64,000 nt of DNA from Sapria himalayana (taxonomy: Eukaryota > Streptophyta > Magnoliopsida > Malpighiales > Rafflesiaceae): contig JAREIK010003095.1 in assembly GCA_029783825.1 (NCBI GenBank), forward strand, positions 72,152 to 136,151, in the 5' to 3' direction. This document shows positions 10,873 to 21,264 of this stretch, in pieces (the first letter of the stretch is position 1; each line of letters starts with the position of its first letter). The position numbers and the translations under genes were made by a program. The notes beneath the pieces were generated by a model, which ran no database searches, was not told the DNA's origin, and saw only the letters and a program-made list of their open reading frames with translations.

Positions 10873-13800
10873 GCAAAAACCTGGGAAAAAATACAATTAT
10901 TAAGCACGATAGAACAAGCTCCACCAAGTTCAAACAAACCCCCAAGAAACACGAAAAAAATATGTTAACAAGAAATATGATTTTAAGTATACGACTAGAG
11001 CACAAGCAAAATTCACTTGAAATGTTTAATAGCTTATATTGGAACTTAAGAGGAGTGGCGAACTCTCCTACTTTAAATAGACTAAGAAAATTAATTAAAA
11101 TATATAAAATTAAGATAGTTATTCTAGCTGAACCAATGGTAGATAAAGATCAGCTAGATAAATATAGGAATGTTCTTGGTCTTGAAAAGGCCTTTTCTAA
11201 CATAAATGGAAAATTATGGATTTTGTGGAAAAGATCGATGGATATTGAAATTATAGCAGAAGCTGAGCAGATTATATGCTTTAAATTAAGAAGCCTTCAA
11301 GACCCAATCATATCTGTGGTGTATGCAAGCAATGCTAAGGAAGAAAGGAAAGCTTTATGGAAGGAGATGGAAAAAATAGTAGCATTAAATTTTCCATGGA
11401 TAATTGGATGAGACTTCAATGTATTAGAAATGCTAACGGAAAAAGGGGAGGAAGACCTCTTGACCAAATGGCATTAGCTCATTTTAATGAGGCAATTTCA
11501 AGAGCAAATCTAATGGAAGCATACTTCCTAGGCTCTAACATTACATGGTGTAACAACTGGAAGAGGAGGAAAGCGATCAGGTCCAGGCTGGATCGAGTTC
11601 TACTTAACACTAAATGGGTGGACAAGATTGGCGGGATAAAGGTCAGACATCTCAATAGAACATGCTCAGATCATAACCCTTTGCTAATAACATTTGAAAA
11701 TAGCGAAGGGAAACATAAAGGATTTATGTTTCAAAATATGTGGGGAATGCATAAAGGGTATGATGGTATAGTAAAGGAATCATGGGAAAAACCTGTTTCA
11801 AGTAATCCTATGCAAATTTTAGGGAAGAAATTACGAAATTTAAGGCAGGCATTAAGCAAATGGAACAAGGAGGTTTTTGGAAAAATCAATAAAAATATTC
11901 AGGAAATGGAACCGGAAGTGGCTACCCTGGAAATTGAGTTTGATCAAAAAGACAATAACTCAAGTATCTAGCTGAGCAAGGCCAAAGCTGAATTAAGACT
12001 TAGAATGCATATGGAAGAAGTTTTTTGGAAGCAAAGGGCGAGAATCAAGTGTTTAAAAGATGGAGACAAAAATACAAAATTCTTTAATGTAATAGCCAAA
12101 GTAAGAATACAAAAACAAAAAATAAAAGGGTTAAAAGCATCTAATTGTAAATGGCTAGATAAAGAAGATGATATAAAAAATGAATTAGAAGAATATTTCA
12201 AAAATTTGTTATGCAAGCCATTTACTCCGAGAAAAAACACATTAATTCAAAATATTGAGAGAAAAGTCTCAGAAAATGATAATAAAATTTTAGAAGAATT
12301 CCCAATAGAAGAAGAAGTCAAAGAGGCAGTTTTTAATGCAAATAAAGATAACACTGCAGGTCCTGATGGATGGAACAATGGGTTTTTTCAGCGTAGCTAG
12401 AACATGATTAAAAAAGAGATAGTCACAGCCATTGTTTGGATTTTTGCAGGCGCAGAAATTACAAAGGCATGGACTAATTCTTATATTGTTTTGGTCCCTA
12501 AGAAATCTAACCCACAGACAGAAGAAGACTACATGCCAATTACTTTATGTAATACAATCTACAAGATATTAGCTAAGGTGATTCAGAGTAGACTCAGTAA
12601 GATCCTCTCATATATTATATCGATAGAACAAACAAGTTTTGTTAAAGATAGATTGATGATGGAAAACATCAATCTAGCCTCAGAATTGATTAGAGAGATA
12701 GGAGCTAAATCGAGAGGACGTAATATAATATTGAAACTAGATCTTTCTAAAGCATTTGACAGGGTGGAATGTGAAATATTATGTTATTTAATGAAAAATA
12801 GGTTTCTCGGAATTTTGGATAGATTTACTATATAGATGTATATCAGGTGTATGAGTTAAAATACTTATAAATGGGCAAGCAGGTAAAGAATTTAAAATCT
12901 CAAGAGGACTTAGACAAGGGGACCCTCTTTCTCCCTCCCTTTTCAATATCTATCTAGAACTCTTTATTGTAAATTTGAAAAAGGAAATGAGAGAGGGAAA
13001 AATTGTTAGATATGAGCAACCAAGAAACACACCGATGGTGTGCTGCTTGGCGTATGCAGACGATATTATAATTTTCTCAAATGCCTGTAACCGATACATG
13101 AGGCATATGATGAAATTACTAATTACAATGGATGAAGAAACTGGACAGATGCTGAATAATAATAAATATCAATTTATGATAGCAAAAAAATCTCTTGAAA
13201 ATATAGCTCAAAAGATACAAAAATATCACCGGATTCTTGCATAAATAGGGTGCGCTAATGTATCTTGGGTGCCCGATCTATGAGAGAAGGCTAAAGGGGG
13301 AATACTTAGTATTCCTTGTGGAAAAATTAAGTCGAAAGATGGCAGGTTGGAAAGAAAATCTGCTAAGTCTGGCAGGAAGAATTACTCTAATCTCACATGT
13401 ATTGCAGGGATCACTGACACATACTCTAATGTCTTTACAGCCACCAAAAACTATCATAAGAAAACTAGAAAGAAAAATGTCAAACTTCCTATGGGGAAAA
13501 AATGGAAGCAAAAATAAGTTGCATTGGAAAAAATGGGAAGACCTATGCTTTCCGTTAAAGGATGCTAGCTTGGTCTTCTCAAATCTTAACGATCTAGCAA
13601 AAGCTTGGGCCTGTAAGAACTGGTAGAAAGTTAAAAATAATAAAAACAATAGTCTCTGGGTGGCATATATAAAAGCTAGATAGGGACTAGGTAGTAATGC
13701 CTTTAATAATTCTAAAAGAGCGTCAAAAAGCTGGAAATTAATTTACAAGCAGTGAAATACGGTGGAAAATCATTCCATATTAACTAAAAGTGGATGGAAA

Positions 13801-14621
13801 TGGTCCTTAGATGCACAATGAAAATTTACTTTAAAAAGTGTAAAATAGTTGGTGAGAACTAAAAAATTCCACAATTTATTTTTGAAGAAGCATGGAAAAA
13901 GGAACTTCCACAAAAAATAAACATTTTTATGTGGAAACTTCTCTCAAAAGCCATCCTGATTAATGAGCACATTCAAAAGAAAGGTATAAGATTAGCATCT
14001 AGATGCGAATGTTGTAACCAAGAAATAGAAAGTATGGATCATCTGTTTTCAATAGGGAAGATAGCTAAAAACATATGGAATAAACTAGAAATAGAAGTTG
14101 AGTTAGAAAAAGGCTCGGATGTATTGATAGAAAGAATAAAAAATGGAAGGAGAGTAAAACAAAGAACAAGATCATTAAATGCTTAAGGATATACATCCCT
14201 CACATTACTGTATGGTGTCTTTGGAAAGCAAGAAATAAAAGTAGATTTGACGGCATTCCAATGAATGTAGTAAATATTCTAGAAGAAATTAAAAAAGAAT
14301 GTGCATTTATCTCAGCCTGTAGCCCTATTAAGCTTGGAAGTGTAGGAATAGATGAAAATAGGAAAGAAGCTTGGGTTCTAATTACAATGACAAAGAAGAC
14401 CAGAAATTAAAATTATCAGATGGAAAAAGTCCCAACGAAATGGCCTAGTATTAAATATGGATGGGAGCTTTAAAGGGGATACGAGAGCTACAGGTTGAGG
14501 GGGAGTCATAAGAAATGAGGAAGGCAAATTGATAAGTGCATTCGTAATGAATGGTTTAGTCTCCTCCGCCTTGGATGCAGAGGGTATGGCTTTGCATAAG
14601 GGTTTACAAATATGTAAAGAT

Positions 14622-15124
14622 TAGAGGTGTCAAACGGGCCGGTCCAGCACGGCACGACCCGTTTTTCACGTGCCCGGCCGTGCTACCGTGCCGTGCCCGC
14701 CCCGCTCGGGCACAGCTTGGCTTGGCTAGGCGGCACGGGCGCACGGCAGGGGCAGGGCAGGCGGGGCGGGGCGGGTCGGGTCTGTTTGGACCCGACCCAC
14801 GGTCTTTTTACCGGGGGCGAGGCCCGGTTGGGTCACGACTCACACTCAGTGAATCGTGACCGTGAGTCGTGACTCGTGAGTCGTGACTCGTGAGTCGTGA
14901 CTCGTGAGTCGTGACTCATGAGTTGCGACTCACGACTCACGCCACGGCACGCATGGCATGCCGCCAGTGCCACGCGTGCCTATGTGAACCGGCACGGGAT
15001 GGACCCCTGCCGGCGTGCCGTGCCGTGCCCGGCACGGCACGGGATTTAATTCACCCGGGCATGGCACGGGCCCGGGCACGGTTTTTGAACGTGCCGGGCT
15101 GGCCCGGCACGTTTGACACCTCTA
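14622..15124. mobile_element. hAT-superfamily non-autonomous element, 503 bp
   Basis: The ends are inverted repeats: TAGAGGTGTCAAACGGGCC at the left and GGCACGTTTGACACCTCTA at the right. The 8-bp GTAAAGAT immediately flanks both sides (14614-14621 and 15125-15132). An 8-bp duplication and a TAGAGGTGTCAAA-type terminus are both characteristic of plant hAT elements. The body is strikingly GC-rich (GGCACGGCACG, GGGCGGGGCGGG) compared with its AT-rich host. It holds a 14-bp tandem palindromic repeat at 14862-14931. There is no transposase frame: the open frames here (Arg/Ala/Gly/Pro-rich) reflect GC content only. Confidence 0.93.
14862..14931. repeat. 14-bp tandem palindromic repeat in the hAT element
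   Basis: There are four perfect tandem copies of GTGAGTCGTGACTC (14862-14917) and one altered copy (14918-14931). Each copy contains the inverted pair GAGTC-GT-GACTC. Further GACTCAC and GTGAC segments flank it on both sides (14830-14860 and 14932-14940), so the whole could fold into stacked hairpins. Confidence 0.95.
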
Positions 15125-15495
15125 GTAAAGATAATAATTTTCAGAATATTCAAGTGCAGGTTGATTCAAGTCTATTAGTGGATTTGATAATAGGAAAAAT
15201 AGAACTATGGAAACTAGAAGAAGATATAGATAAAATTAAAATACTACTAATAGAATTTAAAGGGGAAATTATACATATATTCAGAGAAGCGAATGCTTTG
15301 ACAGATAAATTAGCAGAAGAGGGTACAAAGAGAGGATTTCAAGAATTTGAAGGGAAAGATATCCCTGACAAATATAAAGGTTTAATAAGTTTAGATAAAA
15401 TAGGTTTCCCATATATTAGAATTCAAAAAAACAAAAATCAAAACTTAGGTCTAAAGGATAAAAGGGGAAGAGAAGAACTTATTTTTAAAATTTGA

Positions 15496-16932
15496 TATTT
15501 ATAAAAAAAAATGCTTACTTGACTATTTTGCAGATATAAACTCTATTACAGGGGAAGGTCATGAAACAAATGAAGAGCCACCCCGGTCCTGTGGGGAGGG
15601 CAATAAAAGATAGACCAAAAAAAAAAACTGCTAAGCTTCGGATTCTGGATATTTGTTTTGCTTGGTTGTGTTTTTTGGTTTTATTTTCAGACATAGGTTA
15701 AAGGATTAAGGAGCAGTGAAGGAAGTAAAGGTAGACATTCTAATACTAATTGCATAGAATTGTAGTATCTTTGTTAATAATTTTGCAAGAAATTACATGA
15801 AGAAATTTGGCTAAAAAAAGGAAAAGTTTTCTTGAAGAGAGGATGAAGTTGAGTCTGTTGGTTAGGTGGTTGTTGTTATCTAGCCGCTGTAAGAAAGTAA
15901 GTTGGTATAAGTGTCTGCAAGGGTTTGTAAGGGTGTAAGGTAGACACTCTTGCAGACACATATAAGGGTCTGTAAAGGTGTGAGGATGTAAGTTGGTGGG
16001 TCTGGTGTAAGTTTGTGTAAGGTAGACACTCCTACAAAATTGCTGGAACTTCTGTAAGGTTTTTCCAGCTGCTGTTCTGGAAAACTTATGTCTGCTATAT
16101 GTATATGTATTGGAACTTCTACATTATAACTCTCCAAAACTACCGTTCTAGAAAACGGATGGTTTTCAGCTGGTGTTTTCCAGTCTACTTACATGTACAT
16201 GTAGGCAGTATGTGCTAGAAAAAGCTGGTAAAAGCTGTTTTCCAGCTATTGGTCTGCTTACATGTATATGTAGACAGATATCAGCTTGAAAAAGCTGACA
16301 GACCTCAGCTTTGTAAAACTGATAGATATGAGCTTGGAAAAAGTTGATATCTGTTATGAGTATTTGGGGTGTCTGTTATACAGAAGTGTCAGCAAGATTA
16401 TCAAGAGGTATAAGTCTCTGTAAATAAGTGTTAAGCAGTATAAGTTTCTATAAAAGTTGGTGTGTAAAAGTGTCAATTATAAGTGTATGTAATAAGTATC
16501 GAGGAGGACAACATGCTAGCAGAACTTGCAAAAAAAAAAGAAAAAGGCTGCAGGGGTCACAAAACTACTGGGAAGAAATCTGAACAGAACAAGAATATGC
16601 AAGCACAAAAAGCTCAGAGAATCAAATGGACTAGAAGATTAGCAGAGCTAAATGAACAGGAATGGCAGCTAGCAAATAGGAAATACAAAGCATAAAGATT
16701 TAATGGCAGAAGTTTAATGGAAATAGAAATTTCTGCACTAAGAAACTTCATAAAGAGAAAGAAAAGTGCATTTTCATGGCACTTGATAGTTTTAATGTTA
16801 CTTTAAATATTGTATGTTAAAGTTTATGAATGGATGTAAATAGGAAATGGGTAGAAATTAGCTTGTAAACAATGGTATTCCTCCGCCAAAAGAGAGGGTT
16901 ATATAATTAATAAAATAGACTTTATAAAAAAA
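15496..16932 (+). other. LINE 3' region with short direct repeats and A-rich tail
   Basis: About 1.4 kb lie between the ORF2 stop and the tail. There is an internal A-run at about 15617-15628, so an earlier LINE end here was considered, but the conserved 3' terminus lies near 16880-16925. Short direct repeats are visible: GTAAGGTAGACACTC near 15935 and 16017, and CTTACATGTAnATGTAG near 16189 and 16257, separated by about 68 bp. AGCTGGAAAA-like strings recur between 16050 and 16340. The tail ends ATTAATAAAAT...TATAAAAAAAA. Confidence 0.7.
16483..16695 (+). CDS. Possible third small LINE ORF, Lys/Gln-rich, coiled-coil-like
   Basis: This is a 70-codon open frame in the LINE 3' region. A more likely start is the internal Met at 16513 (MLAELAKKKEKG). 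The product is highly charged and reads QAQKAQRIKWTRRLAELNEQE near its end, which looks helical. On the minus strand of the other LINE (about 34200-34400), QAQERIKEEAGRLE and NLNEKMAEKLV occupy the equivalent place upstream of the shared 3' terminus. I know no established function for this region of plant LINEs. It may be a decayed ORF3 or just similar 3' UTR sequence. Low confidence as a gene. Confidence 0.3.
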   Translation: MYVISIEEDNMLAELAKKKEKGCRGHKTTGKKSEQNKNMQAQKAQRIKWTRRLAELNEQEWQLANRKYKA

Positions 16933-16944
16933 ATATAAAAGTTT
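16933..16944. repeat. LINE target-site duplication, right copy
   Basis: ATATAAAAGTTT directly follows the A-rich tail. It matches 9363-9374 exactly. Confidence 0.65.
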
Positions 16945-18009
16945 ATACTTTAATATAAATATGCATCTAAGATAATAGTGATGTGCAATATGATGCTTGT
17001 ATGCATACACAAGAGATTATCTCTATAATTTATATATCATATGATGAATATATATATCATAGATTGATATTTTTAAGTAAATTTACAAGTTGATAAATCA
17101 TTTATTATTGTAATGTGATAAATCATTTGTTATCCCAAAAATTGAAGTTATGCCAAAAAATTAACTTAATTTGGATTCTCCCCAAATTTTAGTTTCTGCC
17201 CAAATCATATAATTGAAGTGCCTACTATGTTGCCATATTACCATGCACAACCATGCACACTATTAACAAAAACAATAATACACAACTGCAATGCCTATTG
17301 TGCAATTGAGGTGCCTACTACCATGCACAAATTCTCATGTCATGCATAACCAATCAACATCCTTTTTATGGAGTTGATGCTCATCTCACATAGTATGTGA
17401 TGGTAGTATATGGGGTGTTACTGTAGCATGTACGCCCTTGTCCCCTGTGTTGGCACAATGTATGTTCTCTCATATTTTAGGCTTTTGAACACTTACATGC
17501 CTCAATGTTTGTTTTCCTTAGAGTTTTGGCTTTGATACTATACATAATTCTATGCCAAACATAAAACTTGATGAAAAACTCTGAGGAAAATAATAACACA
17601 CAATCCTTTCATATAATATAATGGGCCAATGAATTGAAGCTGTCTAGATGTTAGGTGCTTCCATCAATAATAACAAAGAAATAATAAGAAAAAATAAAAA
17701 ACACAAAAGGTATGATTATAAACTAAAATAACTAGTATTAATTAATATATTATTTATTTTTCTAAAATATTAATATGGTAATATTAGTTAAGAATGAATT
17801 ATATAAAATTTGTGAGTAACTCATGAGTTCAAAAACCAAGAACAATGAAGTGTCTCACACATTATATGGCTTTAGTTGTTTGATTTGTAAGCTATTGCAG
17901 CATTCTATTGCTGACTATTGTTTGTGCTGGTGTTTACATGTTATACTCATGAACTTTTACCAATTTGTTGTGGAATAGCTAGAACATCATTAGCTTATTA
18001 TTGACATAG
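16945..18009. other. AT-rich interval, no gene seen
   Basis: No reading frame or domain could be recognised. A TTGGCTTTGATACTA string near 17528-17542 resembles the complement of an LTR-element primer-binding site, but no LTR could be traced next to it. The last bases before 18010 would be intron sequence of the ARM-gene fragment, ending in TAG. Confidence 0.5.
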
Positions 18010-18889
18010 GTGCTTTTCCACCTCTTGTGGACTTGTTGAAGAGGCACCAAGATGGATCTACTTCTCAAGCAATGAATAGCATCCTAAGATGGGCTGCTGA
18101 TGCGATCACCAACCTTGCCAATGAGAATACCACCATCAAAACTCATATTAGGTTGCTATTATTAATGCAATCACTTTGGCAATGTGCACAATGCTTTCTA
18201 TTAATGAGTTTTTTTCAGGATGAATGTGTGATACGACCTATGGCCGAATTGTTAGACCCCTTTGCACCAAAGTACAAAGGGCATCTGCTAGGGCATTGAG
18301 AACCTTAGCTTACAAGAATGACGAGAATAAAATCAGGTGATGTTTCCTTATTGTGATTGCTGTTTTTTTAGATTGTCGAGGTGCAATGCTCCCCCCACTC
18401 TCATCTTAATATTGAGCTCAAAAGATGTTGTTATATATTATACATAAAAAATTGAGACCTCAATTATTTTTTTAGTTATCATTATTCTGAAATTTGATCT
18501 TTCCCTTTGTTTCTTATTTGGACCAATTATTTTATTGTTGCAGGTAGGTGTGATTGAAAATTTGGTTCATTCATCTCCAAACATTAAGAAAGAAGTTCTA
18601 TCTACTAGGGCATTGCATCTTGTTATCGGTTTGCTCAGGTATTTCTATTTGTAGCATTTTGTGGAAAATTAAATCTCTATTCATTATATATCTGATCTAA
18701 TTCTATTTTTATATCATTATCTAAAGTTACTATCTGAATTTACTTTAATTTATTGTAATTTTGATATTTAAATTTTCTTTTAATAATTCTCTAAGGTTTA
18801 TCTTATAAATAGCTCAGGTTGCCCTGAGAGCTAGAGGGAAGATGCCTTATTATTGGGACAATTTGCAGCAACTGATTCAAATTGCAAGA
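18010..18889 (+). pseudogene. ARIA-like BTB/armadillo-repeat gene fragment, four exons with introns
   Basis: Four exon blocks match plant ARIA-type armadillo-repeat proteins, which pair ARM repeats with a BTB domain and act in ABA signalling and ubiquitin ligase recruitment. Exon 1 (18010-18151) reads GAFPPLVDLLKRHQDG and WAADAITNLANEN. Exon 2 (18219-18336) reads RPMAELLDP then, after a frameshift, TKVQRASARALRTLAYKN. Exon 3 (18544-18638) reads VGVIENLVHSSPNIKKEVL and VIGLL. Exon 4 (18813-18889) reads SGCPES-stop-RED and LLLGQFAATDSNCK. Each intron has GT...AG borders. The exon between 2 and 3 (the ALPTLI..L repeat) is missing, and the BTB domain and other repeats are absent. The fragment is non-functional and was probably captured by the surrounding transposon. 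Confidence 0.9.
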
Positions 18890-19700
18890 TAAGCATATGT
18901 TGATTTTTCCTTCACTTTGATTATTTTCAAGTTTGAGATAAATCATTATATCAAAATTTTTGAGATTACTTTTTGTTTGGATTCATATTTTTCACTTAAG
19001 TTATAAGGAAGAGGATGATCATAGTAAAAAGGAGTGGTCTAATATAATTTTTATGCATTCGTGTATTCATGTATTAAATAAATAATATAAAAAATATATT
19101 GTGTAATATAGTATTTGATAGTTCATAGATACTATATGCTTTCACTATTTGTCATTTACTATGGCCGTCGGGCCATGTATCATAGGTCTAGAGTTTTGAT
19201 TAAGTGACACAGTCCTTGGGGCACTCTTATGAGCACTTTATTGTGGTATGAATGTCTATCTAGTTCAGCATGGCATGGTCTTGTATGGAATGAGACGTGG
19301 GTTTACTAAGCCTCATTTAGTGGTCCCATATGCCATTGGTGTGGGGTGTGGGCTAGCCCAATGTGCTAGTTATGACCCATTACTTTTGCCCAAGCATCGT
19401 TTGTGCTAGAATCATGGGCAGACAATTGTGACTAGTTACCCATGACAATGTGGCATGTGCAGAGCTACTTAGGTACTAGGCATGAGTTGTTTTTGGGCAC
19501 TCATGACTCAAGACCTAATTAACTAACCAAATTATTTTGTTAAAATGGCTAATCCATCACTATGCATGTTTAATATAAATTAGAAAACAATAATTATGCC
19601 ATACAATAGTGGTTGCGTGTTGTTGTGGGTCACATAAAATATTTTTTTAAGATGAACAATATCTTTGTTAAAAGTTATGGGTCTTTTGTTCGATACTAAT
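18890..19700. other. Interval with a GC-richer stretch, no gene seen
   Basis: From about 19140 to 19530 base composition rises and GGCATGG/GGGCC-like strings appear (GGCCGTCGGGCC near 19163, GCATGGCATGG near 19267). This is the flavour of the hAT element at 14622-15124 but much more decayed. No terminal inverted repeat or duplication could be paired with confidence. Confidence 0.4.
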
Positions 19701-20108
19701 TAGATGACATTTTAGGGCCCAACCGAGCTAGAGTGTCGTGCCTGGCATAGAATGGTTCCTTGGAGGGCAAACTTGGCAAGGGCCCACAGCCCAAAAAATA
19801 CAGGGTCCGGGCTGGTTGTTTGGGTCGGGTCGGTCAAATTTTTACAAAATTAGAGTTTTGATGTCGTGCCGTCATACTGCCATTGCCTATTGGCCATCAA
19901 GATGTTCCCCTGTCAGGCACAACTCAGTGTCGTCACCCACGCCATGCCCACGTGCCTGGCATGGCACGTGGGCCGAAAACCCCAGCACGGCACGACAAGA
20001 CTCGTACTGAGGGTCTGCTCGGCACATACCTGGTCATGGTACTATTGCATGTCGTGCTAGGCTTCGGGCTGGGTCCGGGCTAGTCCGGCTACCCACAATT
20101 GACAACTA
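19700..20108. mobile_element. Decayed GC-rich hAT-like element
   Basis: The stretch is a GC-rich island in AT-rich DNA, with GGCACGTGGGCC, CAGCACGGCACGAC and GGGTCCGGGCTAG strings like those of the intact 503-bp hAT element. It ends CCACAATTGACAACTATA (20091-20108), comparable to the right terminus GCACGTTTGACACCTCTA of the intact element. A possible left terminus is TAGAGTGTCGTGCC at 19730. I could not identify an 8-bp duplication. The open frames across it are composition effects. Confidence 0.45.
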
Positions 20109-21230
20109 TAAATTAAATCTTTTTGATTTTTATAGGTAAGATAATTAAGATATTAATCTCTCATAAATTATGTGTTGAGTGAGAATTTTATAATAGATAT
20201 TATATTTTGTATAATCTTTAAGCTTAATTGCTTAAACTATAAAGATATATAATAAATATCTTTATATTTATAAGATATAAAGATATAAATAATAATATTT
20301 TGTATAATCTTTATATTTTGTATAATCTTTAAACTTATAAAGATATAAAGATATATAATAAAAAATATTTTATCTAATAAATGCTTTGCATCATAAGATT
20401 AATATATTTTTTATTATTTATTTTAATTATTCTATTTTATGTTCTTACTTATTTTTGAGTTTATAGTTCTTTCCTAGTAAAATTTAACTTAAATTTTAGT
20501 TAATTAAATATTATAAATAATACATTTGATCCATATAATGAATTAAATTTAGTATGTTGTTACATAAATTTTAATGAACCAAATCTTATAAGAATTTTGA
20601 ATTTAAAAGTATTTGTATGAGAATAATACTAAAATGACAAATCATCTAAGAAATTTTATATTATATGTATTTGTTGGAGCTCATGTCTTTATTCAATATA
20701 AGTATCTTTATCCAATGTATTGGGTTCAAGACTTATCATATGTATTCTTTAAATTTTGATGGTAAGACATTGATATATGAACTTCTCTAGACCTTATGCT
20801 AAAGCAGAAGGATTGTGCACTATGTACAATCTTTATATAAAGATCCAAATATTTAGATGATGTAGAGAAACCTTTCTTCTCTAGTGTTATTCCTCAAGTA
20901 AGCAAAAGATGTAGTATTAATAGTCACACATATATTGTATGGACAAGTTTTAATATGATAAATAGAAAAAATACTAAATGAGAAATAAAATCTAGTCAAA
21001 TATAAATATTTTAAAAATATATAACTTTAAAACTAGTACTAGAGTACTTGATAGGTCATCTTAGAAGATATGTTAAATAATTTACAAAAAATGGTGCATT
21101 AGACTCTATATAATTTAAGTTTTGTATAATTATAATTGGATGCACTACATATCTAATATTTTTTGTATATATAACTAATAAATTGATGATAAAAAATTTT
21201 AGGCTGATAATTAGTATGAGATCTTTACTA
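20109..21230. other. AT-rich interval with short repeats, no gene seen
   Basis: Between 20215 and 20375 the strings TTTTGTATAATCTTTA and AAAGATATAAAGATATA recur several times as imperfect repeats. The remainder (20380-21230) shows no frame or domain I can recognise. Confidence 0.5.
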
Positions 21231-21264
21231 AAATTTGAACAAGATTCTAAATTTTTATATTTTA

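Larger units (their letters stand above)
14430..15400 (+). pseudogene. RNase H domain of LINE ORF2, split by hAT insertion
   Basis: The first half reads NMDGSFKGDTRAT (Asp of MDGS, near 14457) then GGVIRNEEGKLISAF and SALDAEGMALHKGL (DAE). The second half, after the insertion, reads VQVDSSLLVDLI (Asp of VDS) and IFREANALTDKLAEEG. This is the RVT_3-type RNase H fold reported at the C-terminus of plant L1 elements. Bases on the two sides join in frame if the 503-bp element and one 8-bp duplication are ignored, so the insertion came into a readable domain. The paralogous LINE at 33971-35546 has the same domain uninterrupted, with VQVDSMFLFNLVIGR and YREANTPADNLAR. Confidence 0.88.
10851..15495 (+). 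pseudogene. LINE ORF2 (endonuclease-RT-RNase H), stops, frameshifts and hAT insertion
   Basis: ATG 10851 overlaps ORF1 by 22 nt. About 60 residues precede an AP-type endonuclease: YWNLRG (near 11037), AEPM, WIIG-stop-DFN (stop at 11409 where GDFN is expected), RSRLDRVL, then SDHNPLL (near 11670). The RT follows: NTAGPDGWNNGFF (12352), YIVLVPKKSNP, ITLCNTIYKILAKV, LDLSKAFDRVE, RGLRQGDPLSPSLFN (12903), catalytic YADD at 13053-13064, then YLGCPI. A zf-RVT-like region (INIFMWKLLSK, CECCNQ, near 13910-14030) and an RNase H with MDGS, DAE and QVDS follow. Stops at 11969, 12398, 12833 and 13624 and frameshifts near 11440, 12835, 13250, 13860 and 14155 kill the frame. A hAT element splits the RNase H domain at 14622-15124. 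Confidence 0.9.
9375..16932 (+). mobile_element. L1-type LINE (non-LTR retrotransposon), nearly full length, dead
   Basis: The element has a 5' leader rich in GAGAGAG, ORF1 (DUF4283 plus zinc knuckle), ORF2 (endonuclease, RT, RNase H), a long 3' region and an A-rich tail. The 12-mer ATATAAAAGTTT occurs at 9363-9374 and again at 16933-16944, directly flanking both ends. This is the expected target-site duplication, though it is AT-rich and so only moderately informative. The 3' terminus contains ATTCCTCCGCC and GAGGGTTATATAATTAATAAAAT-type sequence, matched by a second LINE at 33971-35546. Total length is 7558 bp, or about 7.05 kb without the nested hAT element. Plant L1 elements with a terminal RNase H have this architecture. 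Confidence 0.88.

Noticed and set aside
10362..10952. 196-codon minus-strand frame, Ser/Leu-rich
   Set aside because: It is the antisense of the Glu/Lys-rich tail of LINE ORF1. Purine-rich coding DNA gives stop-poor complements.
14575..14872. Two overlapping frames rich in Arg, Ala, Gly and Pro
   Set aside because: They lie in the GC-rich hAT element and start in the disrupted RNase H. They reflect composition, not a protein.
15617..15628. A-run as the 3' end of the first LINE
   Set aside because: The conserved 3' terminus shared with the second LINE and the matching target-site duplication lie about 1.3 kb further on, so this is an internal A-run.
17525..17545. TTGGCTTTGATACTA resembling the complement of an LTR primer-binding site
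   Set aside because: No LTR terminus or LTR-like sequence could be identified next to it, so it may be chance.
19140..19530. Separate hAT element in the GC-richer stretch
   Set aside because: No paired inverted ends or 8-bp duplication could be found. Only composition resembles the family.
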